Below are positions 18,168 through 25,408 of a DNA stretch of 64,000 bases, in pieces (positions within the stretch are counted from its first letter, which is position 1; the number at the start of each line of letters is the position of its first letter). Under the pieces are notes generated by a model that was not told the DNA's origin, made no database searches, and saw only the letters and a program-made list of their open reading frames with translations. The DNA comes from an uncultured Bacilli bacterium (GTDB taxonomy: Bacteria > Bacillota_I > Bacilli_A > RF39 > UBA660), in NCBI GenBank assembly GCA_934183165.1, contig CAKPRZ010000006.1:1-64000 (forward strand), written 5' to 3'. The translations under genes and the position numbers were made by a program.

Positions 18168-19349
18168 ATGATAAAATTAGGTGTTATATTTGGCGGAGAA
18201 AGTGTTGAACATGAAGTAAGTATTATTTCGGCTGTTCAGGCTATGAATAAAATGGATAATGAAAAATATGAGATTATCCCAATTTATATTACAAAAGACA
18301 ATGAATGGTATACAGGAGAAATATTAAAAGACATTGATATATACCAAGATATGCAACTATTAAAAAGATATACAAAGAATGTTGTTTTGATAAAAAGAAA
18401 AGGTAGATTTATATTACAGAGTCAAGGATTCTTTAGAAGAGAAATCAAAGAATTAGATCTTGCTTTTCCAATTGTTCACGGAACTAATGTTGAAGATGGA
18501 ACATTACAAGGATATTTAAAAACAGTAGGTATTCCATTTGTTGGAAGTGATGTTTTAGCAAGTGCAATCGCACAAGATAAAGTTGTTCAAAAACAAGTAT
18601 TTACATGTAGTGATTTACCACTAACTGATTATATTTGGTTTTATGATAGTGAGTATCTAGATGATGCTGATTCTATAGTAAAAAAAGTCAAAAAGATAGG
18701 TTATCCAGTTATAATAAAACCAGCTAATCTTGGAAGTAGTGTTGGTATTTCAACTGCTCATAATGATGATGAATTAAAAGAAGCAATTGAAGATGCTATT
18801 AATTATGACTCTAAAATAATAGTTGAAGAAATGGTTAAAAATTTAACTGAAGTTAATATTAGTGTCGTTGGTAACTATGAAAGACAAGAGCTTAGTGTTA
18901 TAGAAGAAGTAATGAGTGATAACGATCTATTGACATATGAAGATAAATATATTGGTGATGGTAAAAAATCATCATCTAAGGGAATGGCTTCAGCTTCTAG
19001 AAAAATACCTGCTGATTTAACAGAAAAACAAGAAAAAGAAGTAAAAGAGGTAGCAACTAAAGCATTTACTGCCCTTGGATTATGTGGAAATGTTAGAATT
19101 GACTTTTTAGTAGATAAGAAATCTAAAAAAGTATATATAAACGAAGTTAATTCATGCCCTGGTTCACTTGCATTTTACTTGTGGGAACCACTAAATGTAG
19201 ATTATACAGAATTATTAGATAAAATGATTGAAGTAGCTATAAAAAATTATAAAAAGAGACTTTCAAAAACATATTCATTTGACACTAACATATTACAAGG
19301 ATTTAGTGGAACAAAAGGTTTGAAAGGATTAAAAGGCTTAAAAAAATAA
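18168..19349 (+). CDS. ddl: D-alanine--D-alanine ligase
   Basis: ATP-grasp enzyme that makes the D-Ala-D-Ala dipeptide for peptidoglycan. The N-terminal GVIFGGESVEHEVSIISA is the family signature, PVIIKPANLGSSVGIS is the ATP-binding strand, and RIDFLVDKK...INEVNSCPGS carries the metal ligands. At 393 residues it is slightly longer than usual. It ends in a basic repeat tail, GTKGLKGLKGLKK, not known from the family. The ATG has AGGAGG seven bases upstream. It sits directly after the MurF-like gene. Confidence 0.95.
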   Translation: MIKLGVIFGGESVEHEVSIISAVQAMNKMDNEKYEIIPIYITKDNEWYTGEILKDIDIYQDMQLLKRYTKNVVLIKRKGRFILQSQGFFRREIKELDLAFPIVHGTNVEDGTLQGYLKTVGIPFVGSDVLASAIAQDKVVQKQVFTCSDLPLTDYIWFYDSEYLDDADSIVKKVKKIGYPVIIKPANLGSSVGISTAHNDDELKEAIEDAINYDSKIIVEEMVKNLTEVNISVVGNYERQELSVIEEVMSDNDLLTYEDKYIGDGKKSSSKGMASASRKIPADLTEKQEKEVKEVATKAFTALGLCGNVRIDFLVDKKSKKVYINEVNSCPGSLAFYLWEPLNVDYTELLDKMIEVAIKNYKKRLSKTYSFDTNILQGFSGTKGLKGLKGLKK

Positions 19350-19367
19350 CATTTGGGGGAATTTAGG

Positions 19368-20465
19368 TTGTTAGAGGACTTTGAAAAAGATATTTATATA
19401 AATGACGAATTAAGATATTACGATCTTTCAAATATCTTTTTTGATGCGCCCATAAATAATATTGATATAGAAAATATTAAAGAAATATTTTTCTCAATAA
19501 ATAATATAAGTCAAATATATTTTAGAAAAAATATAAATATTAAAAGTATTGAATTAATAAAATATTTACTTGAAATATCACCAACGATGGAAGATAAAAA
19601 TGTTGAAAAATATATTATTGATGTAGATGATATAGATGAAAAAGAATTATTAAATATGAATTTTATTAATCCAAGTACATGGTATATATCTTGTAAGGAT
19701 AAAAATGCAACTTATAAAATTTTAAGTATTGATAAATTTAAAAGCGAAAAGCAACTGTTAAAAAATATTTATGATAAATTAAATTTAAGCGATTATTCAG
19801 ATATTGAAAAAATGCTACTTTTATATGATTTTTGTAAAAAATTTAAAGTAGTAGATGAAGAAAGTGAAGATATTAATTATATTCTAACTAAAAAGAGGAT
19901 TAATCAATATAAATTTTCATATTTATATCAGGTATTACTTGATTATATTGAAATCCCAAATTATGTAGGAACCAGTATAACAGATAATACAAATAATGAG
20001 GTTTTAATTGCTTATTTAAAAGATGCAAAATATAAAATTGAAGGTATTTACTTATTTGATTTATCTTCGGACTTTATATCTAAGGAAGAATTAGATTATG
20101 ATAATATTAGAACAATAAATTATAATTACTTTGCAATGCCACTAGAAGAATATAGTAAAACGGTTTTTAATGATAGATTAACAGGTGTATTAAAATGTTT
20201 AATTCATGATAAAGAATATGATTTAGAGAAAATTAAATATGAGAAAAAATTTGAAATATCTCAAATAGAAAAAATATTTAAACTTGAATTTAATTTAATT
20301 CATGATGTTGTAGAAAATACAAAAAAGATAGATGATAATACAAAACTGGATATTATAACTAAATTAGTGGATGTTAAGTATAACGATATAATAAGAGAAA
20401 ATTATAAAAAAAGAAACGATAGAATATTTAACTTATCTCTGTTAGAAAACGAAATTGACAATTAA
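19368..20465 (+). CDS. Unrecognised protein, possibly a degenerate transglutaminase-like fold
   Basis: About 365 acidic, Lys/Asp-rich residues with no signal peptide or membrane helix. From about residue 140 the order MLLLYDFCKKF, FSYLYQVLLDYIEIPNYVG and IEGIYLFDLSSDF recalls the transglutaminase-like fold (helix with Cys, then the His and Asp strands). The catalytic Cys and His are not in place, so this is only a guess. A TTG at 19368 with GGGGGA seven bases upstream is the best start; another TTG at 19353 lacks a ribosome site. It closes the ddl operon. Its stop overlaps an 18-bp palindrome. Confidence 0.5.
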   Translation: MLEDFEKDIYINDELRYYDLSNIFFDAPINNIDIENIKEIFFSINNISQIYFRKNINIKSIELIKYLLEISPTMEDKNVEKYIIDVDDIDEKELLNMNFINPSTWYISCKDKNATYKILSIDKFKSEKQLLKNIYDKLNLSDYSDIEKMLLLYDFCKKFKVVDEESEDINYILTKKRINQYKFSYLYQVLLDYIEIPNYVGTSITDNTNNEVLIAYLKDAKYKIEGIYLFDLSSDFISKEELDYDNIRTINYNYFAMPLEEYSKTVFNDRLTGVLKCLIHDKEYDLEKIKYEKKFEISQIEKIFKLEFNLIHDVVENTKKIDDNTKLDIITKLVDVKYNDIIRENYKKRNDRIFNLSLLENEIDN

Positions 20466-20478
20466 TTGTACAATTAAT
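20461..20478. repeat. Perfect 18-bp palindrome upstream of the hisS promoter
   Basis: ATTAATTGTACAATTAAT reads the same on both strands. It overlaps the stop codon of the preceding gene and ends two bases before the -35 of the T-box promoter. It could be an operator or a weak transcription stop. Confidence 0.5.
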
Positions 20479-20479
20479 A

Positions 20480-20508
20480 TTGAAAGTTTTAATTGTTTGT
20501 TGTAAAAT
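20480..20508 (+). promoter_or_regulatory. Promoter of the hisS-aspS T-box transcript
   Basis: TTGAAA (20480-20485), a 17-base spacer and TAAAAT (20503-20508). Transcription would start near 20515, just before the T-box stem I. Confidence 0.7.
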
Positions 20509-20514
20509 ACAAGT

Positions 20515-20700
20515 AACTTCTGAAGAAGAGTAATTATTATTAATATTTATAGAGAGGTACATTTGGTGAAAAGTACTAATATTGTAATAACGAAGACACT
20601 TCATAATAAAGAAGCGTATTTCTGCGTTAAAGAATAATTAAGAAAAAAATAAGGTGGCACCACGGATATTATTCGTCCTTTGAAGATGCTACCTTTTTAT
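20515..20700 (+). promoter_or_regulatory. T-box riboswitch controlling hisS-aspS, probably tRNA-Asp specific
   Basis: All T-box landmarks are present: the AGTA-like loop (GAAGAGTAAT), the apical GGTGAAAAG, a specifier region CGAAGACACTTC, and the T-box AAGGTGGCACCACGG at 20651-20665. A terminator follows, formed by AAGGTGGCA with TGCTACCTT and a T run. In the glyQS leader the specifier codon is followed by A and UUC; aligning on that gives GAC (Asp, 20595-20597). The bulge TGGC would pair with a GCCA tRNA end, and tRNA-Asp has G73 while tRNA-His has C73. Uncharged tRNA-Asp should thus switch on both genes. The alternative specifier CAC (His) fits less well. Confidence 0.9.
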
Positions 20701-20716
20701 TTTGAGGAGGAATAAT

Positions 20717-22063
20717 ATGATAGTAAAACCAAAAGGATGTCATGATATTTATGGTATTGAAGCTAAAAAATGGCAATATGTAAATAAGGTAATTGATTCA
20801 TTGATGGAACGATATAATTATAATTTTATACGTACACCAATTTTTGAATCAAGTGAAGTGTTTCATAGAGGAGTAGGAGAAACAACTGATATTGTATCAA
20901 AAGAAACCTATGATTTTGAAGATAGAGGAAGTAGAAAGATGACTCTAAGACCAGAAGGTACAGCAGGAGTTGTTAGAAGTTTTGTAGAAAATAAAATGTA
21001 TGGAGATCCAACACAACCTATAAAACTTTATTATAATGGTACAATGTATCGTTATGAACGTCCTCAATCTGGTAGAGATAGAGAGCTTACTCAATATGGA
21101 GTTGAAGTTTTAGGAAGTGATGATCCATTAATTGATGCTGAAGTTATATCTATTCCAGTTAATTTATTTAAATTACTAGGTTTAAAAGAAATAAAAGTAA
21201 AAATCAATACTTTAGGTGATACAGAATCACGTATGATGTATCGCAATGAACTATTACATTATTTCAAAAAATATATAGGAGATTTGTGTCCTGATTGTCA
21301 AGAAAGATATAAAAAGAATCCAATGCGAATCTTGGATTGTAAAGTTGATAAAAATCATGAAGCAATCTTAAATGCTCCAAAGACAATTGATTATTTGAAT
21401 GAAGAATCACGTAATAGATTTGAAAAAGTAAAAGAATATTTACGTGAATTAGAAATAGACTTTGAAGTTGATCCTAACATAGTTAGAGGACTTGATTACT
21501 ATAATCATACTGTTTTTGAAATTGAAGCACACGTAGATGGATTTGGTTCAAATAATGTTTTAGCAGCAGGAGGAAGATATAATGGACTAGTTGAACTATT
21601 AGATGGACCACAAACTCCAGGTATTGGTTTCGCTATGGGAATAGGACGTCTTATTATGGCTCTTGATTTAGAAGAAATAAATCTTCCAATTGATAATAGT
21701 ATTGAGGCATTTGTTATGTATGTATCAGAAACAGAAAAGAAATATGCTACTAGTCTTGTTCAAATGCTTAGAATGAATGGCTTTAAAGCTGAAACAGAAT
21801 ACACATCACGTGGATTAAAGGCTCAGTTTAAACAAGCAGATAGATTAAACAGTAAATTCTTAATTATATTAAATGATAATGATTTAGCTAATGATGAAGT
21901 TAAAATAAAGAATAATAAAACAAAAACAGAAGAATTAGTTGGTATCGATTATTTGATGTATTACTTAGATGAACATTTACAAGAAGATGATGAATGTGAT
22001 TGTGGATGTTGTGGTGATGATGATTGCAATTGTGGTGGAGATTGTCATTGTCATGATGAATAA
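20717..22063 (+). CDS. hisS: Histidyl-tRNA synthetase with a Cys-rich C-terminal tail
   Basis: Class II synthetase that charges tRNA-His. Motif 2 (MTLRPEGTAGVVRS), the histidine-A loops (RGLDYYNHTVFE) and motif 3 (PGIGFAMGIGRL) are intact, followed by the anticodon-binding domain ending around residue 420. The last ~25 residues (ECDCGCCGDDDCNCGGDCHC and HDE) are not part of the standard enzyme. They hold eight Cys, two His and many Asp, resembling a small metal-binding tail. The ATG at 20717 has GAGGAGG upstream; an in-frame TTG at 20702 lies within that site. aspS follows after eleven bases under the same T-box. Confidence 0.96.
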   Translation: MIVKPKGCHDIYGIEAKKWQYVNKVIDSLMERYNYNFIRTPIFESSEVFHRGVGETTDIVSKETYDFEDRGSRKMTLRPEGTAGVVRSFVENKMYGDPTQPIKLYYNGTMYRYERPQSGRDRELTQYGVEVLGSDDPLIDAEVISIPVNLFKLLGLKEIKVKINTLGDTESRMMYRNELLHYFKKYIGDLCPDCQERYKKNPMRILDCKVDKNHEAILNAPKTIDYLNEESRNRFEKVKEYLRELEIDFEVDPNIVRGLDYYNHTVFEIEAHVDGFGSNNVLAAGGRYNGLVELLDGPQTPGIGFAMGIGRLIMALDLEEINLPIDNSIEAFVMYVSETEKKYATSLVQMLRMNGFKAETEYTSRGLKAQFKQADRLNSKFLIILNDNDLANDEVKIKNNKTKTEELVGIDYLMYYLDEHLQEDDECDCGCCGDDDCNCGGDCHCHDE

Positions 22064-22074
22064 TAGGAGGTTTT

Positions 22075-23814
22075 ATGAAAAAATATAATAATGGTGATTT
22101 TAGAATTAATAATGTAGGGGAAGAAGTAACACTATATGGTTGGGTTCAAAAAAAGAGAAATCTTGGAGGATTAATCTTTATTGATTTAAGAGATCGTAGT
22201 GGTATTATGCAACTTGTAGTAAGACCAGATAACAAAGATTATGAAGTTGCTTCATCTCTAAAAGCTGAATCAGTAATTAAAGCACAAGGAATTATTGAAG
22301 AAAGAGAAAGCAAAAACTTAAAAGTTTCAACAGGAGAAGTTGAATTGATTGTAAACGAATTATTGTTGATCAATCAATCTCTTGATATTCCTTTTGAAAT
22401 AGCAAGTGATACAACAGCATTAGAAGATACAAGATTAAAATATAGATACTTGGATATTAGAAGAGAAAATATAAAAGACAATTTATTATTAAGACACAAG
22501 GTTTGTATGATAACAAGAAATTATTTATCTAATAATAATTTTATAGAAGTAGAAACACCTATTCTTTGTGTTCCAACCCCAGAAGGAGCACGTGATTACT
22601 TAGTGCCATCTAGAATTTTTAATGGTAGATTTTATGCATTACCACAATCTCCTCAAATATATAAACAATTATTAATGATTGGTGGTATGGAAAAATATTT
22701 CCAAATAGCACGTTGTTTTAGGGATGAAGATCTAAGAGCTGATCGTCAACCTGAATTTACTCAAATTGATATTGAAATGAGTTTTGCTGACGAAGAAGAT
22801 ATCTGGCAAACTGTTGAAGGTTTAATGAAAAATATCTTTAAAGAAATTAAAAACGTTGAATTAGATAAATTCCCAAGACTTACATATAACGAATGTATGA
22901 GACGTTTTGGTAGTGATAAACCTGATACTAGATTTGGAATGGAACTTAATGATATTTCAGATATATTTGAAAATACTGATTTTGAAATATTTAAAAATAT
23001 ATTAAGTAGTAAGGGGGTAGTAAATGCTATTGTATTAAAGAATAAATCTAGTGATTTATCACGAAAAGATATTGATAAACTAACTGACTTTGTTAAAATA
23101 TATAAGGCCAAAGCGTTATCTTATTTGAAATACAATAATAGTGAATTAACTGGATCAATTGCTAAAGTTATGTCTGATAGTGAAAAAGAAAACTTGATCA
23201 AGAAACTTGATCTAGATGATAATGATTTAGTATTTATAGTTGCTGATAAAAAGAATGTTTCACAAACAGCTCTTGGAGCATTAAGAGTAAAATTAGGACA
23301 TGATTACAATTTGATTGACACTACAAAATATAATTTCTTATGGGTAACTGAATTCCCAATGTTTGAATATTCAGAAGAAGAAAATCGCTTTGTAGCGGCA
23401 CATCATCCATTTACTTCACCAAGAAAAGAAGATATGGATAAGTTATTAACTGATAAAGAAAACTGCTATTCAAGAGCTTATGACCTAGTACTTAATGGTT
23501 ATGAATTATTGAGTGGATCAGTAAGAATACATGATAGTCAAACACAAGCTAAAGTATTTGAAGCAATTGGTTTAAGTGATGAAGAAGCTAGAAGAAAATT
23601 CGGATTTTTCTTAGATGCATTCAAATATGGTGCACCACCTCATTGTGGAGTTGGTATTGGACTTGAAAGATTGATCATGATTTTAGCTGATACTGATAAT
23701 ATTAGAGATGTAGTAGCATTCCCAAAAACTGCTAGTGCATCATGTTTAATGAGCGAAGCTCCTGGTATTGTTGATGAAAAAGCATTAAATGATTTAGGTA
23801 TAAAAATAAAATAA
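22075..23814 (+). CDS. aspS: Aspartyl-tRNA synthetase
   Basis: Class IIb synthetase charging tRNA-Asp. The N-terminal OB-fold anticodon domain (TLYGWVQKKRNLGGLIFIDL) is followed by motif 1, motif 2 (FQIARCFRDEDLRADRQPEF) and motif 3 (GVGIGLERLIMIL), with a bacterial GAD insertion between. Length 579 is normal for bacterial AspRS. It shares the T-box transcript with hisS. A terminator inside the 36-bp module follows the stop. Confidence 0.97.
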   Translation: MKKYNNGDFRINNVGEEVTLYGWVQKKRNLGGLIFIDLRDRSGIMQLVVRPDNKDYEVASSLKAESVIKAQGIIEERESKNLKVSTGEVELIVNELLLINQSLDIPFEIASDTTALEDTRLKYRYLDIRRENIKDNLLLRHKVCMITRNYLSNNNFIEVETPILCVPTPEGARDYLVPSRIFNGRFYALPQSPQIYKQLLMIGGMEKYFQIARCFRDEDLRADRQPEFTQIDIEMSFADEEDIWQTVEGLMKNIFKEIKNVELDKFPRLTYNECMRRFGSDKPDTRFGMELNDISDIFENTDFEIFKNILSSKGVVNAIVLKNKSSDLSRKDIDKLTDFVKIYKAKALSYLKYNNSELTGSIAKVMSDSEKENLIKKLDLDDNDLVFIVADKKNVSQTALGALRVKLGHDYNLIDTTKYNFLWVTEFPMFEYSEEENRFVAAHHPFTSPRKEDMDKLLTDKENCYSRAYDLVLNGYELLSGSVRIHDSQTQAKVFEAIGLSDEEARRKFGFFLDAFKYGAPPHCGVGIGLERLIMILADTDNIRDVVAFPKTASASCLMSEAPGIVDEKALNDLGIKIK

Positions 23815-23819
23815 GTAAA

Positions 23820-23855
23820 TTTGTTTACGTAAACCAAGTAATAATACTTGGTTTT
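23820..23855 (+). repeat. 36-bp module, copy 1: GTTTACGTAAAC palindrome plus terminator hairpin
   Basis: The block from TTTGTTTACGTAAACCAAG to ACTTGGTTTT is identical at 36580-36615. It holds a 12-bp perfect palindrome (GTTTACGTAAAC) overlapping a hairpin of AAACCAAGTA and TACTTGGTTT followed by T. Here it ends the aspS transcript; at copy 2 it follows tRNA-Gln. Both copies precede the paralogous surface-protein genes. Confidence 0.85.
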
Positions 23856-23858
23856 AGA

Positions 23859-23888
23859 TTGCATTTAAAAAGAAAAAGAGGTTATACT
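23859..23888 (+). promoter_or_regulatory. Promoter of surface-protein paralog 1
   Basis: TTGCAT (23859-23864), an 18-base A/G spacer and TATACT (23883-23888). Unlike paralog 2 there is no homopolymeric G tract. Confidence 0.7.
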
Positions 23889-23915
23889 ATAAGAGACAAT
23901 AATGGAGGTAGTAAG

Positions 23916-25313
23916 ATGTCGAAGAGAAATAAAAAGAAAATAGTAATAGGAATATTGTGTTGTATGCTAGTATTTATGGGAATAGGATATGCAGCATTAT
24001 CACAAGTATTAAATATAGGAACAACAGCAAAGATAACGGGAAGTTGGAATATATATATAAGTAGTGCAACAGTGAAAGAAAAATCAGATGCTGATATGAA
24101 TGGAACTGAAATAACAGATAATAAAACAACAGATATATCATTAAATGTAAGCTTCAAAAAGCCAAGTGACTATATAACATATGATATAACAGTAGAGAAT
24201 GCAGGAACAATAGATGCCAAACTAGATGAAATAACAATGACACCACCAAGTAATGTAATAGATGGAACAGAAGAAAAAATGTTCTTGATGGAGACAAAGA
24301 ATCTAACCAAAGGAAGTGTGTTAAAAGCAGGAGAAACAACAACATTTCAAATGACATTAAGATTTAATGAGAAAGCAACAGCATTACCATCAGCAGATGA
24401 AGAATTTACCTTTGAATTAAAATTGAATTATGTACAATCAGATTCAGCAAACGTTGATACTAGTGGAACTGGAGGAGGAATAATACCTGCAGAAGCACCA
24501 GACTTTACGGTAGATAACAACGGCAGGGTTGTAGCATACAATGAATCAAAAATTACAACAGATGCAGATGGATACTTAATAGTACCAGAGAAAAATAGTG
24601 AAGGAAAGGTAATCAAAGCAATAGGTAAAGCTTCATTTGTTAAATCAAATATAACAGAATTTCATACAGATAGTGAAGATGGAATAGTTATCAATGCTAC
24701 AACTGAAGCAGAATATTTACAAATAAAAGCTAAAGTAGAAGAAGAATTAAATGGTGATGGAAGTGGTTCACCTATATTTGGTGGAGGCGGTTCAGGATCT
24801 GGAAGTGGTTCAGAGTCTGGAGCCAATGAAATGGCAATTTATTGGTCAAAAAATAAATCAATACCAGAAGGTGCTACAATAGATGTATTTTATTGTGATT
24901 TAGCCACAAATACAATAGAATATGCAGATTTAGCTTTTGAAAAAATAGATTTAACTAGAGCTACAAGCTTAGAAGAAATAGGTGATGAAACATTTTCGAC
25001 CAGTCCATTAATAAGTATAAAACTTAATGAAGGATTAAAGAGAATAGGTGAAGATGCTTTTTCTGAAACTGAGTTATCAGGATCACTTGAACTTCCTACT
25101 ACACTAGAAGTAATAGGCAATTATGCCTTTTCAAAAAGTAATAAGTTATCATCGGTAACAATATATGGTAGTATAAAATCAATTGGTGAATATGCATTTT
25201 GGAATAACAATTCTTTAACTATAACAATTAAAAAGGCTGATAGTAGTGGTATAACACTTGCCAATAATTGGTATAAAGATTCCACAACAACTGTAATATA
25301 TGATCCAAGTTAA
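23916..25313 (+). CDS. Surface protein paralog 1: TasA/camelysin-like N-terminus with BspA-type repeats
   Basis: 465 residues. The basic start KRNKKK and hydrophobic stretch to MGIGYAALSQ resemble the SipW-type signal of TasA/camelysin proteins. Residues about 30-180 form a beta-rich domain (YDITVENAGTIDAKLDEIT). After a linker and a Gly/Ser run (GGGGSGSGSGSESG, near residue 290), residues about 340-465 hold BspA-type leucine-rich repeats (LEEIGDETFS, LKRIGEDAFS, LEVIGNYAFS). No LPxTG motif is seen. The first ~230 residues are almost identical to the product of 36675-37997, while the C-terminal halves differ. It may form surface fibres or adhere to host or other cells; this is inference. The ATG at 23916 follows GGAGG. 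Confidence 0.8.
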   Translation: MSKRNKKKIVIGILCCMLVFMGIGYAALSQVLNIGTTAKITGSWNIYISSATVKEKSDADMNGTEITDNKTTDISLNVSFKKPSDYITYDITVENAGTIDAKLDEITMTPPSNVIDGTEEKMFLMETKNLTKGSVLKAGETTTFQMTLRFNEKATALPSADEEFTFELKLNYVQSDSANVDTSGTGGGIIPAEAPDFTVDNNGRVVAYNESKITTDADGYLIVPEKNSEGKVIKAIGKASFVKSNITEFHTDSEDGIVINATTEAEYLQIKAKVEEELNGDGSGSPIFGGGGSGSGSGSESGANEMAIYWSKNKSIPEGATIDVFYCDLATNTIEYADLAFEKIDLTRATSLEEIGDETFSTSPLISIKLNEGLKRIGEDAFSETELSGSLELPTTLEVIGNYAFSKSNKLSSVTIYGSIKSIGEYAFWNNNSLTITIKKADSSGITLANNWYKDSTTTVIYDPS

Positions 25314-25326
25314 ATAGTGATAAAAA

Positions 25327-25352
25327 CAATTAATTTTAGTTAATTGCTTTTT
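25327..25352 (+). terminator. Intrinsic terminator after surface paralog 1
   Basis: CAATTAA, loop TTTTAG, TTAATTG, then CTTTTT. Confidence 0.7.
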
Positions 25353-25357
25353 AATGC

Positions 25358-25385
25358 TTGATAATATTTACGATTATGATATAAT
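25358..25385 (+). promoter_or_regulatory. Promoter of the herA-like gene
   Basis: TTGATA (25358-25363), 16-base spacer, TATAAT (25380-25385) with a TG extension. Confidence 0.7.
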
Positions 25386-25408
25386 TCTTTTAGAATAGGG
25401 TTGATAGT

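Noticed and set aside
20597..20599. CAC as a His specifier in the T-box
   Set aside because: Alignment to the glyQS specifier loop and the TGGC bulge both favour GAC/Asp.
23882..24157. A minus-strand frame also present in the second paralog (36563-36916)
   Set aside because: It is conserved only because the plus-strand genes are duplicates; it has no ribosome site and simply mirrors the signal-peptide region.
24770..24830. Gly/Ser repeat in surface paralog 1 as a CRISPR or microsatellite array
   Set aside because: It is a short coding Gly/Ser linker with varied codons; no regular spacer structure.
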